Source of the DNA: Rhodanobacter spathiphylli B39
Lineage (GTDB): Bacteria; Pseudomonadota; Gammaproteobacteria; Xanthomonadales; Rhodanobacteraceae
Length of the DNA: 64,000 nt
Direction: 5' to 3'
NCBI RefSeq assembly: GCF_000264295.1
Contig: NZ_AJXT01000006.1
Location: 1-64,000 of the forward strand
In this document: positions 37,494 to 46,894 of the stretch, one piece after another
Numbering within the stretch: position 1 is the stretch's first letter
Layout: each line of letters opens with the position of its first letter
Notes under the pieces: model-generated
What the model saw: only the letters and a program-made list of their open reading frames with translations
Told to the model about the DNA's origin: nothing
Databases searched by the model: none
Program-made: the position numbers and the translations under genes

Positions 37494-38027
37494 ATGCCCC
37501 TCCTGCTCCTGTTGCTCGCGTCGCTCGCCTTCGCTGCACCCGCGGCGGCGGCCACGCTGCCGAACGAACCGGTGCGGTCACTCGACCTCGACCACTACGC
37601 TGGCCAATGGCACGAGATCGCCCGGTTGCCGATGTATTTCGAACGCAAGTGCCTGGACGGGGTGACCGCCAGGTACACGCCGAACGCCGACGGCACCGTG
37701 CGCGTGGACAACAGCTGTCGCACCCGCAAGGGCCGGATGTCGGTCACCGGCGTGGCCCGGATCAAGGACGGCCAGCCCGGCGCGCTGGAGGTACGCTTCG
37801 CCCCGGGCTGGCTGAGCTGGCTGCCGGTGACCTGGGCCGACTACTGGGTCATCGAGGTGGACCCGGACTATCGATGGGCGGTGATCGGCAGTCCCGGCCG
37901 CAAGCACCTGTGGATCCTCGCCCGCAAGGCATCGATGGACCATGCACTGTTCCGGACGCTGAAGGAACACTCGCGCCAGCGCGGCTACGACGTCGACCAG
38001 CTGATGATCACCGCGCCGCTGGAATGA
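37494..38027 (+). CDS. Lipocalin family protein (Blc-like)
   Basis: A 177-aa exported lipocalin, thought to bind lysophospholipids or other lipids in the envelope. Signal peptide about 1-19 without an evident lipobox. The GxW signature YAGQWHEIARLPMYFER begins near residue 34; WADYWVIEVDPDYRWAVIG and LWILARK supply the second and third conserved regions. The two cysteines at about 53 and 72 may form a disulfide. The start is uncertain: in-frame ATGs also occur at 37404 and 37464. Its 3' end overlaps the convergent gene by 20 bp. Confidence 0.88.
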   Translation: MPLLLLLLASLAFAAPAAAATLPNEPVRSLDLDHYAGQWHEIARLPMYFERKCLDGVTARYTPNADGTVRVDNSCRTRKGRMSVTGVARIKDGQPGALEVRFAPGWLSWLPVTWADYWVIEVDPDYRWAVIGSPGRKHLWILARKASMDHALFRTLKEHSRQRGYDVDQLMITAPLE

Positions 38028-38538
38028 CCGGGGCGCCCTGCTGCGGGTGCACGGCACCCAGCGGGCTCGGCGCGCAAGCGACCTTCTGCACCGTGTAGCT
38101 GATGCCGGCGATGCGCCAGCCATCGGCGGTGCGGGCCAGGCTGAAACTGTCGATGCCGCAATGGGACAGCTTGCCGTCCAGGTGGAAATCGTACGGCGCC
38201 CAGACCTGGGCAAGATTCCCCTGCACGGTGACCTGCGCATCCCAGATGCGCTCGAGGAAGGCTTCCTTGCGCTTGGCCAGCGTGTCGAGATAACCGGTGT
38301 CGGCCTCGATCCGCAGCTTGCCGTCCGGCAGCAGCACCACGAAGTTGGCCCCAGGCAGGATCAGCCGGCGCGACGTTTCCACATCATGCCGGGTCATGGC
38401 CGCAAACAGCGCATCCACCGCGCCCAGGGCTTCGCGCTGGGCCGCGCTGTAGGTTTCCCCGGCGTGGACACTGGCCCCGCCCAGTATCAAGGAGGCGGCA
38501 ACGGTGATTGCCGCGAAGCTGCTGATCCGGAAACCCAT
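38008..38538 (-). CDS. Exported SnoaL/NTF2-like protein (DUF4440/SgcJ type)
   Basis: A 176-aa protein with a signal peptide (about 1-26) and an NTF2-like cone fold: REALGAVDALFAAMTRHDVE, then LAKRKEAFLERIWDAQVTVQGNLAQVWAPYDFHLDGKLSHCGIDSF (in parts) and TADGWRIAGISYTV. Such proteins may be enzymes or binding scaffolds; no catalytic set is evident. ATG at 38538 has GAGGGAATACGC upstream. Longer frames into the ohrR region are antisense readings. Confidence 0.82.
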   Translation of the reverse strand: MGFRISSFAAITVAASLILGGASVHAGETYSAAQREALGAVDALFAAMTRHDVETSRRLILPGANFVVLLPDGKLRIEADTGYLDTLAKRKEAFLERIWDAQVTVQGNLAQVWAPYDFHLDGKLSHCGIDSFSLARTADGWRIAGISYTVQKVACAPSPLGAVHPQQGAPVIPAAR

Positions 38539-38658
38539 GCGTATTCCCTCGGGCTGCTGCGTCGATGCCGGGGCCTCTGGCGGCGCCGGCGAGGCGACCA
38601 CTCTACTCCGGCTGCTCGATGCCGCTGCAACTTCCGCAAATAAATCGCTTGCCAATGA

Positions 38659-38670
38659 ATAGCGCGCTAT
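38659..38670. promoter_or_regulatory. OhrR operator upstream of ohrR
   Basis: The palindrome ATAGCGCGCTAT lies 15 bp before the ohrR ATG. The same 12-bp core recurs inside the palindrome upstream of ohr (39177-39192), where OhrR would be expected to bind. Indicates autoregulation. Confidence 0.75.
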
Positions 38671-38685
38671 GTAATATGCGCAGCC

Positions 38686-39153
<468 letters not shown>

Positions 39154-39176
39154 TCGCCAGTCATTTTCCATCATTA

Positions 39177-39192
39177 AAATAGCGCGCTATTT
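39177..39192. promoter_or_regulatory. OhrR operator upstream of ohr
   Basis: AAATAGCGCGCTATTT is a perfect 16-bp palindrome 43 bp before the ohr ATG. Its core is identical to the palindrome before ohrR. Position and pairing with the neighbouring regulator make it the expected OhrR target. Confidence 0.8.
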
Positions 39193-39235
39193 GATAGCAC
39201 ACTAAACTCACCAACCCCCACCCAAGGAATCCGCC

Positions 39236-39661
39236 ATGTCCATCGAAAAAGTCCTGTATCGCTCCAAGGCCACCGCCACCGGCGGCCGCGACGGCCGCGC
39301 CACCTCCTCCGACAACGTGCTCGACGTCAAGCTGACCACCCCGAAGGAACTGGGCGGCGCCGGCGGTGACGGTACCAATCCGGAACAGTTGTTCGCCGCC
39401 GGCTACTCGGCCTGCTTCCTGGGCGCGATGAAGTTCGTGGCTGGCCAGCAGAAGCTGCAGCTGCCAGCCGACACCCGGGTCACCGGCCAGGTCGGCATCG
39501 GCCCGATTCCCACCGGCTTCGGCATCGAGGTCGAGCTGACCATCACCATCCCCGGCATGCCCCGCGCCGACGCCGAGGCATTGGTGCAGAAGGCGCACAT
39601 CGTGTGCCCCTACTCGAACGCCACCCGCAACAACATCGACGTGACGCTGACCATCGCCTGA
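39236..39661 (+). CDS. ohr: Organic hydroperoxide resistance protein Ohr
   Basis: A 141-aa thiol peroxidase that reduces organic hydroperoxides using lipoyl proteins. The two active-site cysteines are C60 in [10 protein letters not shown] and C124 in [11 protein letters not shown]; the conserved glutamate (E50, in [13 protein letters not shown]) and R21 are present. Directly downstream of its regulator gene, behind a palindromic operator. Confidence 0.96.
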   Translation: MSIEKVLYRSKATATGGRDGRATSSDNVLDVKLTTPKELGGAGGDGTNPEQLFAAGYSACFLGAMKFVAGQQKLQLPADTRVTGQVGIGPIPTGFGIEVELTITIPGMPRADAEALVQKAHIVCPYSNATRNNIDVTLTIA

Positions 39662-39707
39662 GTCACCGGCCGCGGCAGGCCGCAGTCCGGCCTGCCGCGC
39701 CGAGGGC

Positions 39708-40184
39708 TCAGAACAACAGCAGCAACAACGGCACCATGACTCCGGCGCCGAGCACCACGCCGAACACCGCGGGGCGACGGGTAAAGCGCCACGCCATGTA
39801 CAGGCCGCTCGACACCGACACCAGCAGGCCCAGGGCGACCAGCGCAAAGAACGTCTTCATCGGCCACAGATTCCTCTTCGCCGGCCTAGCCGCCTCGTCG
39901 CGCACGCGCGGTTGCACGGCCGGCGTCGGTTGCGCCGTGTTGCCGGACGCGGTGGCCGGCGGGCGCCGCCGCTGTGGCATCTCCAGGGTCTGTTTCTTGT
40001 GCAGTTGCGCCGCACTGGCCAGCCAGTCCGGCGGCGCGTAGCCGCTGTCGCGCGAGCTTTCGTGCAGGCCGAACACCTGCAGCCCGCCCGTGATGGCAAG
40101 AAACAGCAGCATCGGCGCGGTGAACACGCCCAGATGCAGATGGATCGAACGGAAGGTACGCAGGAGTCGGTGAGCAGGCGACAT
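39708..40184 (-). CDS. PepSY-type membrane protein
   Basis: A 158-aa membrane protein with an N-terminal SPAHRLLRTFRSIHLHLGVF segment and helix (about 17-38), a proline- and charge-rich loop, and two further helices near 108-130 and 138-158. The start resembles PepSY-associated TM (iron-reductase-like) proteins, which begin with an RxxHxxLG helix. Role unclear. The ATG at 40184 lacks a clear ribosome site, so an upstream GTG is possible. Confidence 0.65.
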   Translation of the reverse strand: MSPAHRLLRTFRSIHLHLGVFTAPMLLFLAITGGLQVFGLHESSRDSGYAPPDWLASAAQLHKKQTLEMPQRRRPPATASGNTAQPTPAVQPRVRDEAARPAKRNLWPMKTFFALVALGLLVSVSSGLYMAWRFTRRPAVFGVVLGAGVMVPLLLLLF

Positions 40185-40426
40185 AAGGGCAGGAGGCTTC
40201 TGGACAAGGTGATGCACTGTAGTGGCGACACTACGCCGGGCCAATGGTCGGCCGACGCACGCATGACCATTCCCCACCCACGCGTCCCGCGCGACACGCT
40301 TCATTGGCATCCGCACGCAATCCCCTGCTAGGCTGCCGGGTGTTGCAGGAGGCGGGAAGTCTGCCGCCGGGCCACTCGGCCAGACCATCGGCTCGCCCCA
40401 TTCCAGCCAGCCCATCGGGACCATGC

Positions 40427-41641
40427 GTGGCCTTTGAAATCGAAGAACAGCGCATGGACGTCCACGCCCTCCGGCTTGGCATGTACGTGTGCCGGCTCGA
40501 TCGGCCATGGGAGGAAACCTCTTTCCCCCTGCAGGGGGTCGGGCTGGCAAGCCCCGAGGATCTCGCCGCCGTCCGCGCGGTTTGCGAGTACGTGTACGTC
40601 GACCTTCGCCGCCAGGTGCCGATAGCGCCGCGACCGGCACTGACCCGCACCAGTCTCTCGGGAACCCGCTTCAAGGACACCGTCCAGTACGCCGACAGGA
40701 TTCCCGTCGAAGAGGAAGCGCCGCGGGCCCACGCCGCGCTGGACAACGCCGGCGAGATGGTCGACCGGATCTACGAAGACATCGCCAGTGGCCGCGAGCT
40801 CTCGGTGGAACGCGTCGAGCAGGCCGTGCGACCGCTGGTGGCCAGCGTGCTGCGCAGCGCCGATGCATTTTTCCTGGTCGAGGGATTGCGCCGGCACGAC
40901 AACTATTCCTACAGCCATTCGATCGGTTGCAGCGCGCTTGCCGCCGCCTTCGGGCGGCACATGGGCTTCGCCGAGGAAACCATTCTCAGCCTGGCCGCCG
41001 GCGGCCTGCTGATGGACGTGGGCAAGACCCGCGTCCCGGAAAACCTGTTGCGCTATCCCGGCTCGCTGTCACCCGCCGAAGTGGACGTGGTGCGCTCGCA
41101 CGTCGCCGCCGCGCTGGCGATCGTCTCCGAGTCGGACATCACCGACCAGGACGTGCTGGACATCCTGCGCAGCCACCACGAGCGCCATGATGGCAGCGGC
41201 TATCCCGACGGCCTGGCCGGCAACATGATCCCGATCACCGGGCGCATGCTCGGCATCATCGACACCTACGACGCGATGATCAGCCCGCGCCCCTATCGTC
41301 CGGCGATTTCCCGCCATCACGCGCTGCGGCAGATCTACGCTACCCGCAACACGCTGTTCCAGGCCGAGATGATCGAACGCTTCCAGGTCTGCCTTGGCGT
41401 CTACCCGACCGGATCGCTGGTGGAGCTGAGCACCGGCGAGGTCGCCGTGGTGATGGCGCAGAACCAGGTTCGCCGGCTGCGCCCCAAGGTCGTCGTGCTG
41501 ACCCGGCCGAACAAGCAGCCGCTGGAGGATTTCCGCCAGGTCGACCTGATGCTGCAGGACCAGGGCGCCGCCGTGGACATCGTGCGCAGCCTGGTTGCCG
41601 GCGACTATGGCATCGACGCCGCCGACCTGTTCCTGAAATGA
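40427..41641 (+). CDS. DUF3391 + HD-GYP protein with altered HD motif
   Basis: A c-di-GMP phosphodiesterase-type protein. DUF3391 occupies about residues 10-140 (VHALRLGMYVCRLDRPWEET) and HD-GYP about 150-350. The GYP part HHERHDGSGYPDGLAG is intact (about 250-264), but the HD dyad reads LLMDVGKTRVPE, with histidine replaced by methionine. One metal site may thus be changed. GTG 40427 is chosen, behind CGGGA, because the ATG at 40454 would cut into the first strand of DUF3391. It precedes an EAL gene in the same direction. Confidence 0.85.
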   Translation: MAFEIEEQRMDVHALRLGMYVCRLDRPWEETSFPLQGVGLASPEDLAAVRAVCEYVYVDLRRQVPIAPRPALTRTSLSGTRFKDTVQYADRIPVEEEAPRAHAALDNAGEMVDRIYEDIASGRELSVERVEQAVRPLVASVLRSADAFFLVEGLRRHDNYSYSHSIGCSALAAAFGRHMGFAEETILSLAAGGLLMDVGKTRVPENLLRYPGSLSPAEVDVVRSHVAAALAIVSESDITDQDVLDILRSHHERHDGSGYPDGLAGNMIPITGRMLGIIDTYDAMISPRPYRPAISRHHALRQIYATRNTLFQAEMIERFQVCLGVYPTGSLVELSTGEVAVVMAQNQVRRLRPKVVVLTRPNKQPLEDFRQVDLMLQDQGAAVDIVRSLVAGDYGIDAADLFLK

Positions 41642-41719
41642 CACAGCTGCGATGATTCGCCCGTGCCACGGGTTTGCGCTCCGCCCGTCCTCAAGTCTCC
41701 AGGCCACGTTGCCATCAAC

Positions 41720-42964
41720 ATGCTGAATCGGGATTCCCTGTTTGCCGCGATCGAGGCACAGATCGCCGCCTGCGTCGAAACGGGCGGACGTTTCGCCGTG
41801 CTGATGCTGCGTGCCCGCGGCCTGCGCCAGATCGCGCTGCGCTTCGGTTACGCCCAGGGCGAGCAGGCCAGCGAGGTTGCCCATGAACTGATCGTGCAGT
41901 CGCTGCGTCCCGCCGACCGGGTCTTCCGCGCCGGCGACGACAGTTACGCCGTGGTACTGCCCGACATGCTGAGCCGCAACCACGTGCTGCTGGCCAGTGC
42001 GCGACTCAGCCAGGCCTTCGAGCAGCCACTGCACGGGATGGAGTCGCCCTGGCAATTGCGCGCGGTGATGGGCGTCGCGCTCTACCCCGAACACGGGCAG
42101 GACGCGGACCTGCTGTGCCGCCGCGCCGCGATGGCGCTGGACGAAGCGCAGCGTCGGCGCGAGTCCTGCCAGATCTACCAGCCGCACGACACCCAGGTGG
42201 AGATCTTCTACGAGGAGCTGCGCGACGCGATCGAGGCGAACCGGCTGCAGGTGTACTTCCAGCCGGTTCGCGAGCTGCAGGCCGGGCGCCTGGTGGCCGT
42301 CGAATCGCTGGCGCGCTGGACCAGCCCCCGCCACGGCGTGGTGTCGCCAGCCAGTTTCGTGCCGTTCTCCGAACAGAGCGACCTGATTTCGGCGCTGACC
42401 CGCTGGAGCATCAACGCCACCTTGCGCCATGCCGCGCCGCTGTGCGCGACAGGTGGACTGGACTTCGCCATCAACCTCTCGCCGCAGGCCTTCTCGCGGC
42501 CCGGCATGGTCGAGCAGTTCCGGGGCGCACTGGACATCTGGGGCGTGGCACCCACCTCGGTGATCGCGGAAGTCACCGAGACCGCGCTGGCCGCGGACCT
42601 GGAGTCCAGCGTGCAGGTTTTGCGCCGGTTGCGCGACATGGGCGTGCGCATCGCCATCGATGACTTCGGCACCGGCTATGCGTCGATCTCCTACCTGCGC
42701 CGCTTCCCCGCCACCGAACTGAAGATCGACCAGTCACTGGTCGGCTCCATGCAGGATGATCCGCATACGACCCGACTGGTCAGCGCGATCATCAACATGG
42801 CCCACCATCTCGACCTCGCCACGATTGCCGAAGGCATCGAGAACCAGGCCACCGAGGACCTGCTGGCCGGCATGGGCTGCGATTTCGGCCAGGGCTACCA
42901 TCTCGGCATGCCCGAAGCGGCGGCCGATTTCGTGCAGCGCTTCCAGGCCTTGTCCCCGGGCTGA
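41720..42964 (+). CDS. Degenerate GGDEF + EAL c-di-GMP phosphodiesterase
   Basis: A 414-aa cytoplasmic protein. The N-terminal GGDEF-like domain (about 1-155) has AGDDSY in place of GGDEF, so it cannot cyclise GTP. The EAL domain (about 160-405) reads ESL (195-197) for EAL but keeps the glutamate, and the other catalytic residues remain: NLSPQ, EVTET, DDFGTG (314-319), K335 and E371. It is likely an active phosphodiesterase. It starts about 80 bp after the HD-GYP stop; a GTG at 41663 in frame is an alternative start. Confidence 0.85.
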   Translation: MLNRDSLFAAIEAQIAACVETGGRFAVLMLRARGLRQIALRFGYAQGEQASEVAHELIVQSLRPADRVFRAGDDSYAVVLPDMLSRNHVLLASARLSQAFEQPLHGMESPWQLRAVMGVALYPEHGQDADLLCRRAAMALDEAQRRRESCQIYQPHDTQVEIFYEELRDAIEANRLQVYFQPVRELQAGRLVAVESLARWTSPRHGVVSPASFVPFSEQSDLISALTRWSINATLRHAAPLCATGGLDFAINLSPQAFSRPGMVEQFRGALDIWGVAPTSVIAEVTETALAADLESSVQVLRRLRDMGVRIAIDDFGTGYASISYLRRFPATELKIDQSLVGSMQDDPHTTRLVSAIINMAHHLDLATIAEGIENQATEDLLAGMGCDFGQGYHLGMPEAAADFVQRFQALSPG

Positions 42965-42979
42965 CGGCGGGCAGCGATC

Positions 42980-43342
42980 TCAGGCCTTCTTCAGGAAGCA
43001 CACCTTCAGCACCAGTCCCTTGATCTTGTCCGAGCTGCCTTCGATGTGCTCTTCGTCGCCATCGACCAGGCGGATGTTGCGGATCACCGTGCCCTGCTTC
43101 AGCGGGATCGATGAACCCTTCACCTTGAGGTCCTTGATCACCGTCACGGTGTCGCCGCTGTTGAGCACGTTGCCGTTGACGTCGCGCACCACCAGCGCCT
43201 CGCCACCCTCCCCGTTACCCGACGCGATCGGCCACTCGTGGCCGCAATCGGCGCAGATGTAGTTGTCGCCGTCGGGATAGGTGTTCTCCATCGCGCAGGA
43301 CGGACAGGCGGGAATATCGGACACGGGACGTACCTGGTTCAT
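42980..43342 (-). CDS. PhnA/YjdM-family zinc-ribbon protein
   Basis: A 120-aa protein of the PhnA group (E. coli YjdM), often named for alkylphosphonate use though its function is unknown. An N-terminal zinc ribbon has two CxxC pairs (CPSC and CADC near residues 13-33), followed by the PhnA core VRDVNGNVLNSGDTVTVIKDLKVKGSS and EEHIEGSSDKIKGLVLKV. No phosphonate genes are nearby. Convergent with the EAL gene. Confidence 0.92.
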   Translation of the reverse strand: MNQVRPVSDIPACPSCAMENTYPDGDNYICADCGHEWPIASGNGEGGEALVVRDVNGNVLNSGDTVTVIKDLKVKGSSIPLKQGTVIRNIRLVDGDEEHIEGSSDKIKGLVLKVCFLKKA

Positions 43343-43439
43343 GCCATCGGATCGCGATTATAGGCGCATCGGCCGGGCCTTCACGCTGCCGACATGGACG
43401 AGGAGCTAAATCTTGCGCCAACGCCCGCGGAGAAACATC

Positions 43440-43805
43440 ATGACTGCCCACCAGGTTCTCGCCACAGTTGCCGTGAGCGATTTTGCTGCATCCAGCGCCT
43501 GGTATGCCCGCCTGTTCGGACGGGGCCCGGACGACACGCCCAATGCATCCTGCGCCGAGTGGCAGATCGCCAGGCGCACGCGCATCCAGCTGCTGTCGAG
43601 GAACGAACTGACCGAAGCGCCATGCCACGCCGGCGCAACGTCGGTCGGCATCATGGTCGAGGATCTGGACGAGATCCTGCACGACCTGCAGGATCGCCAC
43701 ATCGACGTCCCCGCCCCGCAACTGGCCACGCACTTCGTGCGCTTCGCGCCGGTGTGCGATCCGGACGGCAATACGGTGACCTTCGTCGAATCGGCGACGT
43801 CCTGA
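43440..43805 (+). CDS. VOC family protein
   Basis: A 121-aa glyoxalase/dioxygenase-fold protein with the VOC layout: an opening TVAVSDFAASSAWYARLFGR, a middle strand TSVGIMVEDLDEILHDL and a closing RFAPVCDPDGNTVTFVES. One glutamate at the end could be a metal ligand. Substrate unknown. Start ATG 43440 with GGAG upstream. Confidence 0.85.
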   Translation: MTAHQVLATVAVSDFAASSAWYARLFGRGPDDTPNASCAEWQIARRTRIQLLSRNELTEAPCHAGATSVGIMVEDLDEILHDLQDRHIDVPAPQLATHFVRFAPVCDPDGNTVTFVESATS

Positions 43806-43844
43806 AAGCTGGCGGGCCGACATCCGGCCCGCCAGCGCCTGTTG

Positions 43845-45386
43845 CTACTTGCCCAGGTCCTGCAGGAACCGCTTGCTGTATTGCAGCGGCGTGGTGCCGC
43901 TCACCGAATTGCAGATCGGCGATGCCGTGCCGCCACCGCCTGCGCACGGCGTGTCGCGATCCAGCGACCAGAAGTGCACGCCGGCCATGCCCTGGTTCAC
44001 CGCGTAATTGACCACGGTGTCCACGTCGGAAATCCGGAACACTTCGCTGCTGACGTCATTCACGCCGATCATCGGGGTCAGCTCGATGCGGCTGGCGGGA
44101 ATGCCGTAGGTGTACTGCAGGTTCGTCGCCGCCTGGATCGCCGACTGGCCCATGTCGCACTGCCCGTTCGACACCACGCACACGCCGGGACTGGCCGAAC
44201 CGAAGTCCATCACCATCAGGTTGATCGTGTAGTTCGGCAGGTTGGCCGCCTTCACCGCACGCACCACCATGTCGCCCACGCCATTCAATCCGCCATGACT
44301 GCCATCGGACGCCGCCAGCGTGGCCAGGGTGAAGGAGAAGCGCAGGTTCGGATACAAGGTGTGCGCGTACGCGGCGTTGGCGATCAGGTTGTTGATCTGC
44401 GCCTGTGACTGGGCACCTTCGATGTCGAAGTCCACGCCGACCATGTACGGCGAGGCGTAGCGCGAAAGGAACTGCGCCATGCCCGCCGCCGAACCACAGG
44501 TGAAGCTGCCGGCCTGGCCACCGGTGGAAACCACATAACTGATCCCCGCATCGACCAGCGGCTGGATGTTCGCGCTGGCGAAACTCGCCGCCGGGATGCC
44601 GCCCCAGCTTTCGCTGCCGCATTCGCCCGACGCGAAAGCGAGCGTGACCGCGCCCAGATTCGGCAACGCGGTGGACACCAGGCTGCCGCTGCCCACCAGC
44701 GGAATCGCCGTGCCGGTGACCGCGGTGCGCATCACGTTGGTATTCCAGTTGAGGTTGATGGTGACGTCCTTGTACGGACTGAACAGGAAGCCTTCGGCGG
44801 GCGGGTTCGGCGTACCCGGATCGCCAGGGTCCCCCGGATCGCCGGAATCGCCCGGGTCCGTGGAGCCATCGCAACTGCCCTGGGCCGTCCACGGCTGTCC
44901 GGTGCCCGTCGGTCCGCTGTGCGTGGCCGGATCATCGCCCTGGGTCCACCAGTTGGCCTTGTAGTTCACCCCGTTCTCGCTGGCCAGGCTGCCGCCGCCA
45001 TAGGCCGTCGCCGCATTCCATGCCGCGTCGCAACCGGCCGACCCGGGCGGGTCGGTGGGCGGCGGGTCGGTCGGCGGAGTGCTGCCGCCGCAAGAGCCCT
45101 GCGATGTCCATGGCTGACCCGAACCGCCGGGCCCGCTGCTGGTCGCCGGGTCGTTGCCCTGGGTCCACCAGTTGGCCAGGTAATTGTTGCCGTTCTCGCT
45201 GACTACGCTGCCGCCGCCGTAGGCGGTCGCCGCATTCCATGCCGCCGCACAGGCGGGCGCGGATTGCGCGTGTACCGCCTGCAGCGGCACTGCCGCCAGC
45301 AGGGCCACCGAAAAGCAGGTGCCCATGGCACTGCCCAATGCACTCAAAGCCAAGCCGGACCACACAGCCGATCGTTTCGCAAACAT
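43845..45386 (-). CDS. Secreted GH18 chitinase with two chitin-binding modules
   Basis: A 513-aa exported protein: signal peptide about 1-40, two carbohydrate-binding modules of the CBM5/12 type (about 46-98 and 119-172, each with AWNAATAYGGGS and NWWTQG), a Pro/Gly/Asp linker and a GH18 catalytic domain (about 198-510). The catalytic motif is VDFDIEG, with the acid/base glutamate E323; MDFG and GIPASRIELTPMIG follow. It should hydrolyse chitin outside the cell. Two matching palindromes lie upstream (45542 and 45677), suggesting GlcNAc or sugar control. Confidence 0.93.
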   Translation of the reverse strand: MFAKRSAVWSGLALSALGSAMGTCFSVALLAAVPLQAVHAQSAPACAAAWNAATAYGGGSVVSENGNNYLANWWTQGNDPATSSGPGGSGQPWTSQGSCGGSTPPTDPPPTDPPGSAGCDAAWNAATAYGGGSLASENGVNYKANWWTQGDDPATHSGPTGTGQPWTAQGSCDGSTDPGDSGDPGDPGDPGTPNPPAEGFLFSPYKDVTINLNWNTNVMRTAVTGTAIPLVGSGSLVSTALPNLGAVTLAFASGECGSESWGGIPAASFASANIQPLVDAGISYVVSTGGQAGSFTCGSAAGMAQFLSRYASPYMVGVDFDIEGAQSQAQINNLIANAAYAHTLYPNLRFSFTLATLAASDGSHGGLNGVGDMVVRAVKAANLPNYTINLMVMDFGSASPGVCVVSNGQCDMGQSAIQAATNLQYTYGIPASRIELTPMIGVNDVSSEVFRISDVDTVVNYAVNQGMAGVHFWSLDRDTPCAGGGGTASPICNSVSGTTPLQYSKRFLQDLGK

Positions 45387-45541
45387 GAGATGTCTCCTGT
45401 CGGGACTACATCGCTACGGGTGGGTTGTCAGGACAGGCCTGGCGACGCTCCGGTCAGCCACGGGTGGGGAACCCGATGTCCTGCTGCCTCCTTGCTCGCT
45501 ACCGCTTCTTATGGACGTGCTGTCCCGTCATAGACCCGGAT

Positions 45542-45553
45542 GACAACGTTGTC
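45542..45553. promoter_or_regulatory. LacI-type operator 1 upstream of the chitinase gene
   Basis: GACAACGTTGTC is a perfect 12-bp palindrome with the central CG usual for LacI-family operators. It lies 155 bp before the chitinase ATG and recurs in a second copy 135 bp further on. Confidence 0.7.
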
Positions 45554-45676
45554 TATCAGACTTTTTCCAAACTGTGACGGGGACCCGCCGGCTGTGTCAA
45601 AGCGCTCGAATCCAGTCCACGCCCGGCCGGTGGCCGGCCTCATGTCGCGACGAGGTGACGAAACTTCAGGTGGATT

Positions 45677-45688
45677 GACAACGTTGTC
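45677..45688. promoter_or_regulatory. LacI-type operator 2
   Basis: A second GACAACGTTGTC, in the shared context TGACAACGTTGTCTA as in copy 1. The copies could be bridged by a tetrameric repressor. It lies between the divergent chitinase and EamA genes. Confidence 0.7.
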
Positions 45689-45850
45689 TACCAAGCACTG
45701 AAGAATCATGGGACGCCGCCGGGACGCCTGGCGCCGCGGCCGCGTGGCCATTGCATCCTTCACGGCGATCACGCGGCGGGCGGGCGATGCCCAGGTCGAT
45801 GCAGGGTCGATCGCGCCCCGGTTCACGCCATGACTGGCGATCGTCCGGAA

Positions 45851-46894
45851 ATGCGCCTCAAACGGCGACCGCGGAGCGAAGGCGGGACGAAACTTGCAGT
45901 ACCATGCGCGCCACTCTTCGCTTCCTGCAGCAAGCTCCTGGAAACGACACCCACCCCGTCGCACCCCGTCGCGCCGCTGCCATTGCGCGCCGTGATGCTG
46001 ATGCTGGGCAGCGCCAGCCTGTTTGCGCTGATGGCGGTCTGCATCCGGCTGGCCTCGGCCCAGCTGCATCCGTTCCAGATCACCTTCTTCCGCAGCGGCT
46101 TCGGCGCCCTGTTCGCGCTGCCCCTGCTGCACGGCCACGGCTGGCAATTGCTGCGCACCCCACGACTGGGTTTCTACATCGTGCGCTGCGTGCTGGGCAT
46201 GGGCGGGATGCTGGCCGGGTTCTGGGCGATCGTGAACCTGCCGCTGGCCGAGGCGGTGGCGCTGTCCTATTCGTCGCCGCTGTTCGTCACGATCGGCGCC
46301 GTGCTCTTTCTGGGCGAAGTGGTGCGCATGCGGCGCTGGAGCGCGGTGGTTGCCGGTTTCATCGGCGTGCTGGTGATCGTGCGGCCGGGCAGCGATGCGT
46401 TCACCGGCGGCAGCCTGGTCGCCCTGCTGGCAGCCGCGCTGACCGGGGCGGTGACGATCAGCATCAAGTCGCTGACCGGCAGCGAACCGGCCGACCGCAT
46501 CGTGTTGCTGACCACCCTCCTCTGGATTCCGCTGTCACTGCCCGCCGCACTGTCGGTGTGGCAATGGCCACACGCCGGGACCTGGCCATGGCTGGTGCTG
46601 TCCGGCGCGCTGGGCACCGGCGGCCACTTCTGCTGGACGCGTGCGCTGCGCCTGGCCGACGCCTCGCTGCTGGCCCCGTTCAGTTACCTGCAACTTCTGA
46701 TCGTGGCGCTGCTGGCCTGGTGGATCTTCGGCGAGCCGTTGGATCGCCATACCGCCGCGGGCGCCGCCATCATCATCGCGGCGAGTCTGTACATCGCCTG
46801 GCGCGAGCATCGCCTGGCGCACGAACGGCGCCAGCAGGTGGCGCCGGCAACGAGTGTCGAGCCCACCATCTGGGCGGGGCGGCGCGATCAGTAG
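45851..46894 (+). CDS. EamA/DMT-family transporter
   Basis: An inner-membrane protein with ten hydrophobic helices in two EamA repeats: the first begins LRAVMLMLGSASLFALMAVCIRLAS, with AEAVALSYSSPLFVTIGAVLFLGE, the second has SLLAPFSYLQLLIVALLAWWIFGEP. Members export amino acids or other metabolites; the substrate here is unknown. The start is doubtful: the first ~45 residues before helix 1 look non-coding and no ATG or GTG with a good site lies nearer, so a rare start codon is possible. Confidence 0.85.
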   Translation: MRLKRRPRSEGGTKLAVPCAPLFASCSKLLETTPTPSHPVAPLPLRAVMLMLGSASLFALMAVCIRLASAQLHPFQITFFRSGFGALFALPLLHGHGWQLLRTPRLGFYIVRCVLGMGGMLAGFWAIVNLPLAEAVALSYSSPLFVTIGAVLFLGEVVRMRRWSAVVAGFIGVLVIVRPGSDAFTGGSLVALLAAALTGAVTISIKSLTGSEPADRIVLLTTLLWIPLSLPAALSVWQWPHAGTWPWLVLSGALGTGGHFCWTRALRLADASLLAPFSYLQLLIVALLAWWIFGEPLDRHTAAGAAIIIAASLYIAWREHRLAHERRQQVAPATSVEPTIWAGRRDQ

